Origin: Halobacillus shinanisalinarum
Lineage (GTDB): Bacteria; Bacillota; Bacilli; Bacillales; Halobacillaceae
NCBI RefSeq assembly: GCF_022919835.1
Contig: NZ_CP095074.1
Coordinates: 1,550,001 to 1,614,000, forward strand
Length of the DNA stretch: 64,000 nt
Reading direction: 5' to 3'
The position numbers and the translations under genes were made by a program. The notes beneath the pieces are model-generated. The model made no database searches. It had not been told where the DNA came from and worked only from the letters and a program-made list of their open reading frames with translations. Positions 33,624-43,523 of this stretch are shown in pieces; within the stretch, counting starts at the first letter, position 1, and each line of letters starts with the position of its first letter.

Positions 33624-35576
33624 TCAGTGTTTAATAATTCGACTTTCAAAAGGTTGAAGGGAAATCTCTTGAAAGGATTTCATTTGATCACTATGATTCA
33701 TAATAAAAGTAAAAGTCTCTTCCACTGTATGACGGCGATAAACTTCAACGTCTTCATCCGATTCAACAAATGAAAGATCGTTAGACCCAATAATCTCCAT
33801 GGCTACACCATCCATCGTCTGTTCCCCAAGTCCTCCGCCGATGTAATAGACGTTCCCTTTTCCATACGTATTTCGGGTTACGGCAGCATATTGTCCATAG
33901 AGCCCGTCCTGATATCGAAAAAGAACCTCCGCCGTTTCAGCAACAATTAAATCTCTCCAAACCGCTACGCGCGAAGTTTCTCCATTATAGTCGCCCGTTC
34001 CTTCGACGGGTACGGTTCTTTCCTTTGTTAAAGATTCAACTTCTTCGATCTTTATTCCTGTTAATGAACGGACCGGGCCTGGGAGTGGCTGTTTGAAATG
34101 AATGTTGTTATCTTTATTCTTTAAGCCAGCTCGAAACGAAAAGACTACTGTTCCCCCTTTTTCCGCAAAGGCAGCTAACTGATCTGCCAATCTTTGATCG
34201 ATGATTTGCATAACCGGTACAAGGACAACTTTGTATGTTGAAAGGTCTCTGTCGCAAGGAATAACATCTATATGGGTATTCAAGGAATAAAACGGCCGAT
34301 ACAGACGCATCAGTTCTTCTTTAAAATCGAAATCTTTACTCTGACTTTGTGCACGCCAAGACCAAATATTGTCGTAATCATAGATGACGGCAATCTCGGA
34401 CTTGATAGGTGACTCAAGCACATCTTCATATGAAGAAATCTCATGGAATAACGATTGGACTTCTTTATACTTCCTTCCATACTGGTTATCTTGATCAATT
34501 ACTCCATAACAAAACTGCTCCGCTCCCTTTGTCATTCCTCGCCAACGGAAATAAAGCATATGATTGCAACCATGGGCAAATGCCTGATAAGACCACATTT
34601 TAGCTTGGTTCGGACGCGGCAAGTAACCAATCACATCGTGTCCCTGAGCTCCCATCAATTCCTCGACGATCCAAAAGTTTTTATCTAATAAGCCCCGGTT
34701 GAAATCAAGTGTCATCGCAATCTCAGCTGGTGGAATGGGTTCCTCCAGTCCACCCCACACCGGATAATTGTCGTAGGAAACAAAGTCCATGGGGCGAAGA
34801 TTTTCCGCATGATCGAACCATTTGTTGAAAAATCCTCCTGCGACGTTCGTGGTCACGCGCTGATGCGTTCCTTTATATTGTTTTACGATATTTGTCATGT
34901 CATGGGCGAAGCGATTGAGGGAAGCTGAACGGAACCTGGCCCAATCCAATTTTAACCCGGGATTATGTGTCGTGATGGTTGGTTTTGGAACGGGAATCTC
35001 AGTAAAATCATTGTACGTCTGTCCCCAAAAGACCGTTCCCCAGCGCTCATTTAAGCTGTAAATATCATGGTATTTCTCAGCCAGGAATTCATGGAACTTA
35101 GCATGACACTGATCACAGTAGCATTGGTCACTTCCCTCATGGCCGAACTCATTATCGACTTGCCATACCACAATCGCTTGTTCATGTTGATAGTGTTTGA
35201 CTAATTCCTTCGTGATGCGGGCACTATGTTCCCTGTAGGTATCCGAATGAAAGCAATATTGGCGGCGGCCGCCAAACACTCGCTTATGGCCATATTCATC
35301 TTCAGATAATATCGAAGGGTCTCTATCCGCCAGCCAAGCGGGGAAGGTTGCAGTCGGCGTACCGAACATCACATCCAACCCCTTCTCCTTCAATGAGTCA
35401 ATCACCATATCAAAATAAGAAAAATTAAATTGTCCGTCTTTCTTTTCCATCAGGTGCCAGGCAAACTCGCCGATTCGTACGATATTGGCCCCCATCTCTT
35501 TGATTCCTTGAATATCTTCTGTCACCATTTCCTTTGGCCAGTGTTCCGGATAATAATCTACCCCAAGATAGGTCAT
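33624..35576 (-). CDS. beta-galactosidase, GH42
   Basis: A 650-residue cytoplasmic GH42 enzyme that cleaves beta-galactosides, including galacto-oligosaccharides from galactan. Seen: N-terminal LGVDYYPEHWP, the acid/base Glu143 in VVWQVDNEFGHEG, the zinc-type cysteine cluster QCYCDQCH at 151-158, the nucleophile region FWIVEELMGAQG (Glu305 most likely), and the trimerisation/beta domains after 390. No signal peptide, so substrate must be imported first. The ribosome binding site is AGGAGG overlapping the end of the preceding epimerase gene (1-base gap). It is the last gene of the galactose operon and is followed by a strong terminator. Confidence 0.93.
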   Translation of the reverse strand: MTYLGVDYYPEHWPKEMVTEDIQGIKEMGANIVRIGEFAWHLMEKKDGQFNFSYFDMVIDSLKEKGLDVMFGTPTATFPAWLADRDPSILSEDEYGHKRVFGGRRQYCFHSDTYREHSARITKELVKHYQHEQAIVVWQVDNEFGHEGSDQCYCDQCHAKFHEFLAEKYHDIYSLNERWGTVFWGQTYNDFTEIPVPKPTITTHNPGLKLDWARFRSASLNRFAHDMTNIVKQYKGTHQRVTTNVAGGFFNKWFDHAENLRPMDFVSYDNYPVWGGLEEPIPPAEIAMTLDFNRGLLDKNFWIVEELMGAQGHDVIGYLPRPNQAKMWSYQAFAHGCNHMLYFRWRGMTKGAEQFCYGVIDQDNQYGRKYKEVQSLFHEISSYEDVLESPIKSEIAVIYDYDNIWSWRAQSQSKDFDFKEELMRLYRPFYSLNTHIDVIPCDRDLSTYKVVLVPVMQIIDQRLADQLAAFAEKGGTVVFSFRAGLKNKDNNIHFKQPLPGPVRSLTGIKIEEVESLTKERTVPVEGTGDYNGETSRVAVWRDLIVAETAEVLFRYQDGLYGQYAAVTRNTYGKGNVYYIGGGLGEQTMDGVAMEIIGSNDLSFVESDEDVEVYRRHTVEETFTFIMNHSDQMKSFQEISLQPFESRIIKH

Positions 35577-35577
35577 C

Positions 35578-36516
35578 TTACAAACCTCCTACTTGCATCG
35601 TTAAATCCCATGAGTACGTTCCTCGTGCAGGGATTTTTGATACCTTATTGATTTTATTTGCGACATATACATCATCATACATCCCCGTACAGGGCTCTAA
35701 AGCAAAATTATACTCACTGCGATAGCCGCCCTGCGTCTTCCATATTCCTAAATAAGGCACTTTATCCGAAGGGAACGTATACGTTAACGTCCTTCCGATG
35801 TTATTCTGAACAGCCTGACACCATCCTTGGCTTAGCCGTTTTGTAAAATAAAACTTCTCTATATTGTTCGCTTTTTCGTCTTCCATTTTTGATAAATCGA
35901 TGGAGTCCCCTGTTCGCCTGGATTGGGTGACTGGATAACGATGGACGGTTCCCCACTCTCCAAGATGATCAGATGCTTGTTCCACATTAATGACTTCACT
36001 CAGATCCGATGGCACGCGAATGGTTGTCGTCTGATTCATATTTAGCAGGGAATGGGCCGCCCAAATAAAAGGAAACGGTTGATTGGACAAGTTGATCGCT
36101 TGGTAATTCAGTTCAACACGGTCTTCCTTAAGAGATACTTGTTTTTTTAAAGAATAAGGAAAAACCGGACTGGACACTTCTAAATCCAGTCCGTACGAAC
36201 GTTCTGTCACTTGCCAGGGCATCGCCCATACTTCCCCATGATCAGGAATGCGCAAAAAATCATGAGGGTGCGGTCCTTCATCTATTCCAGGGAACATTTC
36301 ATCAAACCCACTGGAATCAAATTTGGAAAAATCTTGCCCATAAGTAGGAATGGTCATCTTGTCGGCTTCTGTTTGATACAGCCATTCATAGCCTGCCTTT
36401 TTATCAAACAAACTTGCCATTTTACCACCATAAGCAGGCAGGATCGTGCACCGAATGTGTTCATTTTCCAAAATAATAGAATCTATCCCTTTGAATGTGC
36501 CATACTTGATCATCAA
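35578..36516 (-). CDS. aldose 1-epimerase-like protein (galactose mutarotase family)
   Basis: A 312-residue protein of the galactose-mutarotase-like fold. It begins SIILENEHIRCTILPAYGGK, the family start in which the substrate pocket opens, has FDEMFPGIDEGPHPHDFL with the putative acid His and DHGEVWAMPW near residue 93-101, and YNFALEPCTGMYDD near 280 with the catalytic Glu. It is divergent from classical GalM but its place between galT and the GH42 gene supports interconversion of alpha/beta-galactose released by the beta-galactosidase. Start follows TAGGAGAGG. Confidence 0.8.
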   Translation of the reverse strand: MMIKYGTFKGIDSIILENEHIRCTILPAYGGKMASLFDKKAGYEWLYQTEADKMTIPTYGQDFSKFDSSGFDEMFPGIDEGPHPHDFLRIPDHGEVWAMPWQVTERSYGLDLEVSSPVFPYSLKKQVSLKEDRVELNYQAINLSNQPFPFIWAAHSLLNMNQTTTIRVPSDLSEVINVEQASDHLGEWGTVHRYPVTQSRRTGDSIDLSKMEDEKANNIEKFYFTKRLSQGWCQAVQNNIGRTLTYTFPSDKVPYLGIWKTQGGYRSEYNFALEPCTGMYDDVYVANKINKVSKIPARGTYSWDLTMQVGGL

Positions 36517-36536
36517 GACCTCTCCTACAATACAAA

Positions 36537-38057
36537 TTACAATATCTCACTTAGAAAGCGCCGGAACCCTTCCTGTCCTTCTGTCGTTCGTTTGAATACG
36601 CCGGCATGTTCTAACACCGTTGAGAACGTTCTTCCAATTTCCTCTTTTAATAGCTGCTTTATATTTTGTTTGTTCAACTGTTCATGACGGGCTCTGATCT
36701 GCTTGGCCCAATCCACATGTTTAGCGGTACGATCATCGTCAGTCCCTTTCGTATCCAGGGCATCTTGAAGCATGTATTCACTAAGCACATCCATTTCTTC
36801 TACCAAGCGTCCAGGCAATACAGCAAGCCCCATGACTTCGATCAAACCGATATTTTCTTTCTTGATATGGTGAACTTCTTGATGAGGATGGAAAATGCCC
36901 ATGGGATACTGCTCATTCGTGCGATTATTTCTCAACACGAGGTCAAGCTCAAATAATCCATCCCTCATGCGGACAATCGGCGTGATCGTATTGTGCGGCG
37001 TCCCCTCTGTTTCTGCAAAAATGCCCACACGTTCATCACTGTAGCCTTTCCACGTCTGTAAAATTCTTTCGCCTAGTCTTGCCAATTTTTCACGGTTATT
37101 TCCTTGAAGCCGTATCACGGACATCGGCCAGTTTACGATACCGACAGTCATCTCAGGGTCATCACTTACGTTGAATGTTTCATCCATTGGTGCTTGCGCC
37201 ATGGGAAATTCGTGGTGGCCGGCTTGAAAGTGATCATGACTTAGAATCGAGCCCCCCACAATTGGTAAATCCGCATTCGAACCGACAAAGTAATGGGGCA
37301 GCTGTTCAACAAAGTGAAGGAGGCGCTCAAAGCCTGCCCATGAGATTTTCATGGGCCGATGCTCACCAGAAAAGACAATCGCATGCTCATTGTAATAAAC
37401 ATAAGGGGAGTATTGTAAAAACCACCTCTCCTCTTGCAGTTCCATCGGGATGATCCGATGGTTTTGACGGGCTGGGTGATCCATCCGGCCTGCGTAGCCA
37501 ACATTTTCTTTGCATAGCAAGCATTTCGGATAAGAAACAGGCCCCTTGGCTTTGGCTGCTTCAATCGCTTTCGGGTCTTTCTCTGGCTTGGACAGGTTGA
37601 TCGTGATTTCCAAATCGCCATAAGAAGTCGGACTGTACCAATGAACATTCTTGGCCACACGATCTGTCCGGATATAATGAGAGGACTTAGCTAGTTGATA
37701 GAAATAATCCGTTGCTGCCACCGGTCCTTCCGACTGATAGAGATGGTAAAAGGTTCGAATCACTTCTGAAGGACGGGGGATCAGTTTGTCCATGATTTTC
37801 GGATCAAATAAATCTCGTTGTATGACGGTATTATCAGGGATTAATTGATTCTCGACTGCATAATCAAGCATGTTTTCTAACATGTCAATCGGAGTCTCAA
37901 GCAGCTCCTCTGGCAGATTTGTCGGCTGATACTCCTCTAATTGGAAGAGTTCTAACAAAGCATTACGAACATAATCGATGTCCCACACAGCCATCATTTC
38001 TTTATGCAAACCATAATGAATCAAACGATCAATCTCTTTATATATGTTAACGGTCAT
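36537..38057 (-). CDS. galT: UDP-glucose--hexose-1-phosphate uridylyltransferase, class II
   Basis: A 506-residue class II GalT, which swaps UMP between UDP-glucose and galactose-1-phosphate in the Leloir pathway. Seen: CLLCKENVGYAGRMDHPARQ, NHRIIPMELQEERWFLQYSP, and GGSILSHDHFQAGHHEFPMA near residue 275, which contains the HxHFQ-type catalytic segment of this class. Length is as in B. subtilis GalT. Two ATGs are possible; the second (MTVNIYKE) is preferred because GAGGTGA lies seven bases upstream. It follows galE by about 20 bases. Confidence 0.93.
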   Translation of the reverse strand: MTVNIYKEIDRLIHYGLHKEMMAVWDIDYVRNALLELFQLEEYQPTNLPEELLETPIDMLENMLDYAVENQLIPDNTVIQRDLFDPKIMDKLIPRPSEVIRTFYHLYQSEGPVAATDYFYQLAKSSHYIRTDRVAKNVHWYSPTSYGDLEITINLSKPEKDPKAIEAAKAKGPVSYPKCLLCKENVGYAGRMDHPARQNHRIIPMELQEERWFLQYSPYVYYNEHAIVFSGEHRPMKISWAGFERLLHFVEQLPHYFVGSNADLPIVGGSILSHDHFQAGHHEFPMAQAPMDETFNVSDDPEMTVGIVNWPMSVIRLQGNNREKLARLGERILQTWKGYSDERVGIFAETEGTPHNTITPIVRMRDGLFELDLVLRNNRTNEQYPMGIFHPHQEVHHIKKENIGLIEVMGLAVLPGRLVEEMDVLSEYMLQDALDTKGTDDDRTAKHVDWAKQIRARHEQLNKQNIKQLLKEEIGRTFSTVLEHAGVFKRTTEGQEGFRRFLSEIL

Positions 38058-38078
38058 GATCATTCACCTCATTTCTAA

Positions 38079-39068
38079 TTAATTACCGTAGCCGTCCGGA
38101 TGATTTTGAAACCAGGTCCAGGCCGTTTGAATCATGTTATCCAAGTCAGAATGCTGCGGTTCCCAGCCTAGTTCATTCATCGCTTTTGCAGAAGAGGCAA
38201 CGAGTTGTGCTGGATCTCCTGCCCGTCTGGGAGCTATTTCTGCCGGAATGTCACGGCCTGTTATCCTTCTTGCTGCATCGATTACTTCTTTGACTGTAAA
38301 ACCTTGGCCATTACCCAGATTATAAGTAGCACTGCCGCTTTGACTTCTCAATTTTTTAATAGCCAACAAATGGGCATCGACCAAATCAGATACATGGATA
38401 TAATCTCGGATACATGTCCCATCCTTGGTAGGATAATCATCACCAAAGATGAGAATTTTCTCTCGTTTTCCTAAGGCTACTGCCAGGATGATTGGAATTA
38501 AATGAGTTTCCGGATCATGGTCTTCGCCTATCCGGCCTTTGGGATCCGCCCCAGCCACGTTAAAATAACGTAAGACTACCGATTGAATGCCGTGAGCCTG
38601 CTCAGCCCATTTCAGCATGTTTTCAATCGCAAGCTTCGTTTCTCCATATGGATTCGTCGGCATGGTTGGATCCGTTTCCTGAATCGGTACCTGTTCCACT
38701 TCTCCATAGGCTGCGGCAGTCGATGAAAAAACGATTTTCTTCACCTGATGGGCAGCCATAACCCTCAGTAAACATACAGCCCCGTACACATTGTTATCGT
38801 AATATTTCAATGGATCCTCGACACTTTCCCCAACCTGTGAATCGGCTGCAAAGTGAATCACCGCATCGATGTCGTTTGATTCAAAGACGTCGTTTAAAAA
38901 CGCTTCATCACGAAGATCACCTTGGTAAAAGGCAGCTCCTTCTACTACAGCTTCACAATGACCTTTTTGCAGATTATCCACCACCACGACTTCTTCGTCT
39001 CGATCCAACAATTGAGCTACGGCATGACTTCCAATATACCCAGCTCCACCACATACTAATACCGCCAT
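38079..39068 (-). CDS. galE: UDP-glucose 4-epimerase
   Basis: A 329-residue SDR-type epimerase that regenerates UDP-glucose from UDP-galactose. NAD-binding LVCGGAGYIGSHAVAQLL is at residues 4-21, catalytic Ser/Tyr/Lys in FSSTAAAYGE and NPYGETKLAIE, then YFNVAGADPKGRIGEDHDPE and RDYIHVSDLV, all GalE signatures. The start is the ATG of MAVLVCGG, with AGGAGG eight bases upstream; a longer frame overlapping galK has no similarity. It lies 16 bases after galK. Confidence 0.95.
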   Translation of the reverse strand: MAVLVCGGAGYIGSHAVAQLLDRDEEVVVVDNLQKGHCEAVVEGAAFYQGDLRDEAFLNDVFESNDIDAVIHFAADSQVGESVEDPLKYYDNNVYGAVCLLRVMAAHQVKKIVFSSTAAAYGEVEQVPIQETDPTMPTNPYGETKLAIENMLKWAEQAHGIQSVVLRYFNVAGADPKGRIGEDHDPETHLIPIILAVALGKREKILIFGDDYPTKDGTCIRDYIHVSDLVDAHLLAIKKLRSQSGSATYNLGNGQGFTVKEVIDAARRITGRDIPAEIAPRRAGDPAQLVASSAKAMNELGWEPQHSDLDNMIQTAWTWFQNHPDGYGN

Positions 39069-39084
39069 ATTGTGTACCCTCCTG

Positions 39085-40242
39085 TTATAATTTTTTTGCG
39101 CCATCTCCAATATTGACTACATAAAAATCCGCTTCTAAACCAGTAGCTTCTGTGTACTTTTGGCCGACGCGATCAATAAAGCGACTAGTCATCTCGTTTG
39201 GTACAATACTTATCGTACAGCCGCCAAAACCAGCCCCAGTCATTCTCGATCCAATGGCTCCTTCTTCCCATGCTGCCTCGACTAAGGCATCCAGTTCCTT
39301 TCCAGTCACTTCATAATCATCACGTAATGACACATGGGATTCATTCATTAACCTACCAAAGCCTTCAACATCGCCAGCTTTTAATTTTTCCACCGCATTG
39401 ATTGTACGGAGATTTTCATAGACCACGTGCTTCGCTCGTTTTCGCACCATCTCATCATGAATCAAACCTTTATAAGCCTCAAACTCATCTCCTGTCAATT
39501 CACCGAGTTGACTAATATCGAGCTTGGCTTGCAGATCACTTACGGCTGTTTCACACTGCAGCCTTCTTTCATTATACTTGGACTCAGACAGACCTCTTCG
39601 TTTATTGGTATTGGCTATGATCAGCTGCTCATTCGTTAAGGAAATCGGAGTGTGTTGATAATCCAATGTATCACAGTTTAATAGAATCGCATGATCTTTC
39701 TTCCCCATTCCACTAGCGAATTGATCCATGATTCCACAATTTACACCGACAAATTCGTTCTCCGCCTTTTGAGCCAGCTTCACCATCTCGATCCGATCGA
39801 TCTCAAGCTGGAATAGCTCCTTCAGCATAACAGCTGTAACCAATTCAACCGAGGCTGACGAGGACAAACCTGCCCCGTTTGGAATGTTTCCATAAAAAAC
39901 GGCATCGAAACCAGTGGGGATCTTGTAACCAGCTTGCCGGAATACAGCAGCCACACCTTTCGGATAGTTCGCCCAGTCGTGAACTTGTTCATAAGTCAGA
40001 CCGTCTACTTTGGTTTCGATGATTCCTAATTCGTTAAAATTCTTGGAATACAGTCGAACCTTTTGATCCTGTCGTTTGCGGACGACAACATACGTCCCCA
40101 CACTAAGCGCGCACGGGAAAACGTGGCCTCCGTTATAATCGGTATGCTCCCCTATGAGGTTGACACGTCCTGGAGCAAAAAAAGATACACATTCTCCATG
40201 ATCCCCAAACTGATGCATAAATTCCTTTTTCAATTGTTCCAT
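39085..40242 (-). CDS. galK: galactokinase
   Basis: A 385-residue GHMP kinase phosphorylating alpha-D-galactose at C1. The galactokinase signature GRVNLIGEHTDYNGGHV is at residues 25-41, the ATP loop GNIPNGAGLSSSASVE near 120, catalytic Asp in GIMDQFASGMG near 170, and motif 3 GAGFGGCTISIV near 340. The ribosome binding site is AAGGTG. It is the first enzyme of the operon, 25 bases after the symporter gene. Confidence 0.95.
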   Translation of the reverse strand: MEQLKKEFMHQFGDHGECVSFFAPGRVNLIGEHTDYNGGHVFPCALSVGTYVVVRKRQDQKVRLYSKNFNELGIIETKVDGLTYEQVHDWANYPKGVAAVFRQAGYKIPTGFDAVFYGNIPNGAGLSSSASVELVTAVMLKELFQLEIDRIEMVKLAQKAENEFVGVNCGIMDQFASGMGKKDHAILLNCDTLDYQHTPISLTNEQLIIANTNKRRGLSESKYNERRLQCETAVSDLQAKLDISQLGELTGDEFEAYKGLIHDEMVRKRAKHVVYENLRTINAVEKLKAGDVEGFGRLMNESHVSLRDDYEVTGKELDALVEAAWEEGAIGSRMTGAGFGGCTISIVPNEMTSRFIDRVGQKYTEATGLEADFYVVNIGDGAKKL

Positions 40243-40266
40243 CTTTTCACCTTACCCTTATAAGAT

Positions 40267-41853
40267 TTATAGAATACCTATTGGAGATAGCAACGTGTAG
40301 ATAATGATCATCGCCAATGTCACAGCCACTCCGACAGGGAATACAAGTTTCCACGGGGTCATATCGACCTTCGACTTTTCTTCTAAAGTGAAATCTTTCT
40401 CGCGAGGGCGAAGCTTGCCGATTAGCAGCATTAACCCTGAACATAATACGAAAAGAATCGCTAATATATGAAGGAAGTGGATTCCTGTGTCCCAAACTAG
40501 CTGAGTGACGGCATAAATCGAAATAAATACAAACAACGATATTTTCGCTGCTATAGCTGGAACACGTTTAGTCAGATAGCCAACAATAAGAATCGTGAAG
40601 ATTGGCACATTATAAAAACCGTTAACGATTTGTAAGTATTGAAAGAAACCTTGAGGCACCAGATCAATCAGTGGTGCGATACACATCGCAAACAAAGCGA
40701 GTACGATACCAATATATTTCCCTTTACGGACAACCTCACGATCAGGTGCCTCTGGCTTGAAATACGGCTTATAAATATTGAGTGCAATCAACGTAACGGA
40801 TGAGTTCAATGCTGAATTAAAGGAGGATAAGATCGCACCGAACAGGACAGCGGCAAAGAAACCTACCAAAGGCGTTGGCAATACTTCTTTGACCAGTCTG
40901 GGATAAGCATTCGTCGGCTCAAGCCCCGGACCGAACATGTTGAAAGCGATAATTCCCGGAAGAATCAGGAAGACAGGTCCTAACAGTTTCAAAAAAGCGG
41001 CAATCAACACCCCTTTTTGACCTTCCTTCAAATTCTTCGCCGCAATCGCCCGCTGCATAATATGCTGGGCCGTTCCCCAGTAAAATAGGTTGACTAAAAG
41101 CATCCCTGTAAACATGGTTCCAAAGGGCACCGGACTTTCGGAACCGCCGACTGAATTCAATTTTTCCGGAGATTCTTGAACGATTGTACTCAACCCATTT
41201 GTTATCGAACCATCCCCTAAGACAAACAACCCGATAACCGGAATCATCAATCCCCCGATCAGAAGACCAATGCCATTAATGGAATCAGACACGGCAACAG
41301 CCTTTAACCCACCAAAAATGGCGTAAATCGAACCGACAATTCCAATCGCAAATACCGTAATAAATAAACCTGTCATGCGGCTTACCCCTAGCGCTTCCGG
41401 AATACCGAACAAACCATTAATGGCGACCGCTCCGGAATAGAGGATCGGTGGAAGCAGATTAAAAATATACCCGAACAAGAAAAGAATGGTGACAATTTGT
41501 TTTGTCCCAAAGTCATAACGATCTTCTAAGAAATCAGGGATGGTCGTAATGCCGCCTTTCAAATATCTTGGTAAAAGAAATAAGGCAACAACCACTAACG
41601 CAATAGCAGACCCGACTTCCCAGCCCATCACCGCAAGGGTATCAGAATACCCTTGCGCATTTAATCCAATCAATTGTTCCGTAGATAAATTCGTAAGCAT
41701 GAGAGAACCGGCAATCGTCCACGCCCCTAAGCTCCTTCCACCTAGGAAATAACCATCCTGGGTGGCTAAGTTCTCTTTACGAGTTAGGAAGTATGAGATA
41801 AGTGCTACTAGTCCAGTAAAAAATAGAAAAGATACAATCGTAAATAGATTCAT
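40267..41853 (-). CDS. solute:sodium symporter (SSS/SLC5 family), probable galactose transporter
   Basis: A 528-residue transporter with about fourteen membrane helices. Seen: helix 1 break FLFFTGLVALISYFLTRKE, the family start QDGYFLGGRSLGAWTIAGSL, MLTNLSTEQLIGLNAQGYSD, and AVLFGAILSSFNSALNSSVT, where the paired Ser residues correspond to the sodium-2 site. It resembles the SglT/YidK branch that carries hexoses. As the first gene of the gal operon it is expected to take up galactose or a galactoside with sodium, which suits a halotolerant host. The start at MNLFTIV follows GGAGAGAC. Confidence 0.85.
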   Translation of the reverse strand: MNLFTIVSFLFFTGLVALISYFLTRKENLATQDGYFLGGRSLGAWTIAGSLMLTNLSTEQLIGLNAQGYSDTLAVMGWEVGSAIALVVVALFLLPRYLKGGITTIPDFLEDRYDFGTKQIVTILFLFGYIFNLLPPILYSGAVAINGLFGIPEALGVSRMTGLFITVFAIGIVGSIYAIFGGLKAVAVSDSINGIGLLIGGLMIPVIGLFVLGDGSITNGLSTIVQESPEKLNSVGGSESPVPFGTMFTGMLLVNLFYWGTAQHIMQRAIAAKNLKEGQKGVLIAAFLKLLGPVFLILPGIIAFNMFGPGLEPTNAYPRLVKEVLPTPLVGFFAAVLFGAILSSFNSALNSSVTLIALNIYKPYFKPEAPDREVVRKGKYIGIVLALFAMCIAPLIDLVPQGFFQYLQIVNGFYNVPIFTILIVGYLTKRVPAIAAKISLFVFISIYAVTQLVWDTGIHFLHILAILFVLCSGLMLLIGKLRPREKDFTLEEKSKVDMTPWKLVFPVGVAVTLAMIIIYTLLSPIGIL

Positions 41854-41879
41854 AGTTGTCTCTCCTTGCACAGTTGGTT

Positions 41880-41893
41880 TGAATGCGTTTGCA
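41880..41893 (-). promoter_or_regulatory. cre-like site upstream of the gal operon
   Basis: On the minus strand TGCAAACGCATTCA matches 12 of 14 positions of the CcpA consensus. It lies 27 bases before the symporter start, in the leader or promoter, and would give glucose repression of galactose use. Confidence 0.6.
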
Positions 41894-41901
41894 ATATAGT
41901 T

Positions 41902-41926
41902 AGTAAAATTAATTAATTAATTTACA
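41902..41926. promoter_or_regulatory. AT-rich inverted repeat between gal operon and ROK gene
   Basis: GTAAAATTAATTAATTAATT followed by TAC is a near-palindrome. ROK/XylR-type repressors bind AT-rich inverted repeats of about this length near the promoter they control. It is the best operator candidate in the 280-base divergent gap. Confidence 0.5.
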
Positions 41927-42135
41927 TACAACTTATCACAAGAAACAGAAAAATGAAAACCCTTTATTATGAATTGAGCTCTCCCTTCATCTGTTTGAAC
42001 AACACTTTTTTTGACCTATATTTTTTTGAAAAAAGTAATGAGTACGTTAAACAGCCCGCTATCTTTATTAAATAATTTTCCTTAGTTTTAAGCCTATGTT
42101 ATGATAAATGTATTATAATTGTGGGAGGAAAAAGT

Positions 42136-43350
42136 ATGTCTTCGAAGTACAATAGGGGAAGTTTTCAATTAATGAAATCGATCAATCGCTCCATCATCCT
42201 GAATATGATTCGCAAAGATGGCCCGATTTCCCGAGCTGAGATTGCCAAACAAACAAAACTCACCCCTCCCACCGTCAGTAATATCGTCAAAGAATTGATT
42301 ACCAGCGAATTCGTCATCGAAACCACACAAGGTGCTTCACAAGGCGGAAGGAAGCCGACATTGCTAGCCATCAATGCCGAACATTTCTACATCATCGGCA
42401 TCGACGTCGGACGCTACAAGATGAAGTTCATGGTCACAAACTTGTTTGGTGAATTAAAAGATTCAACCATCTTAGGAATTAAAGAATATCCGACTGAGGA
42501 AGACCTTCTTGCTACGATGAAAACAGGTATCCACTCCTTGTTACAATCAAGCACGATTGATACAGAAAAATTTCTAGGAATTGGCGTAGGTATGCACGGC
42601 ATTGTTGATGTAGAAAAGGGAATCTCACTCTTCGCCCCTTCCTTCGACCTTCACAATATTCCCATAAAGGAAGAGTTGGAAAGAGAGTTCCGGATGATTG
42701 TCAAAATAGAAAATGATGCCCGCACCATGACACTTGGCGAATCCTGGTTTGGAAATGGAAAAGATACCGATAACCTTGTAGGGATCAACGTCGGCCATGG
42801 AATCGGTGCAGGTATCATGATCAATGGCAGACTTTTTCATGGGGAAAATAACATTGCAGGAGAAATCGGACATGTCACCATCGACCTGTCAGGGCCGAAG
42901 TGTACCTGTGGAAATTATGGCTGTCTACAGACGTTAGCCGGAGGTCCGGCGATTGCAGAACGAGCCAAGAAACAATTAAAAACGGGCAAAACATCACGTA
43001 TTCTAGACTTAGTCGAGAATGATATCGAGAAGATAGACGGAGAGATGGTTTATCAAGCCGCTTGTGATGGAGATGAGTTCAGTGTTGAATTATTAAATCA
43101 AACGGGAAGATTTTTGGGCATAGGTCTCGTCAACCTCATGCACACGTTAAACCCGAAACGAATCATTATCGGCGGTGGAGTGGCTAACGCAGGAGACTTT
43201 TTGATGGAAGGGATAAAAGAAACCATTCAGTCAAAAGGATTGACGAAACAAGCCAGGGACACCTCGATTGTATTATCAAGCCTTGGAGAAAATGCTTCTG
43301 CCTATGGTGCATGTGTATTGATTTTAGAAGAATTTTTTTCCCAGCATTAA
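42136..43350 (+). CDS. ROK-family transcriptional repressor (XylR/NagC type)
   Basis: A 404-residue ROK regulator divergent from the gal operon. The N-terminal winged helix is LNMIRKDGPISRAEIAKQTK, then LTPPTVSNIVKELI. The sugar-kinase-like domain has GIGVGMHGIVD, GINVGHGIGAGIMINGRLFH, the ROK zinc motif GHVTIDLSGPKCTCGNYGC (CxCGxxGC) and IIIGGGVANAGDF. The catalytic base region (ENDARTMTLGES) differs from kinases, as usual in repressors. It probably binds galactose or a derivative and releases the AT-rich operator. The start is the ATG behind GGGAGG. A strong terminator follows. Confidence 0.9.
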   Translation: MSSKYNRGSFQLMKSINRSIILNMIRKDGPISRAEIAKQTKLTPPTVSNIVKELITSEFVIETTQGASQGGRKPTLLAINAEHFYIIGIDVGRYKMKFMVTNLFGELKDSTILGIKEYPTEEDLLATMKTGIHSLLQSSTIDTEKFLGIGVGMHGIVDVEKGISLFAPSFDLHNIPIKEELEREFRMIVKIENDARTMTLGESWFGNGKDTDNLVGINVGHGIGAGIMINGRLFHGENNIAGEIGHVTIDLSGPKCTCGNYGCLQTLAGGPAIAERAKKQLKTGKTSRILDLVENDIEKIDGEMVYQAACDGDEFSVELLNQTGRFLGIGLVNLMHTLNPKRIIIGGGVANAGDFLMEGIKETIQSKGLTKQARDTSIVLSSLGENASAYGACVLILEEFFSQH

Positions 43351-43404
43351 GGAGCTTGGTGGGAGAAACAGAAATTTTTGCAGAAGGATGCCCCAAAAAT
43401 CCTT

Positions 43405-43455
43405 AAAAGAACCGATAGCTGAGCATTCTACGCTTAGCTATCGGTTCTTTTTCGT
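43405..43455 (+). terminator. terminator of the ROK gene
   Basis: AAAGAACCGATAGCT and AGCTATCGGTTCTTT form a perfect stem of 15 bp, followed by TTCG. It lies 55 bases after the ROK stop. Confidence 0.85.
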
Positions 43456-43523
43456 TTCTCATAAAGTGAACTTCCATCAGTGGGAGTTTTCTTCATCCCA
43501 CTGATGGTTAGTTGAACCAATAG

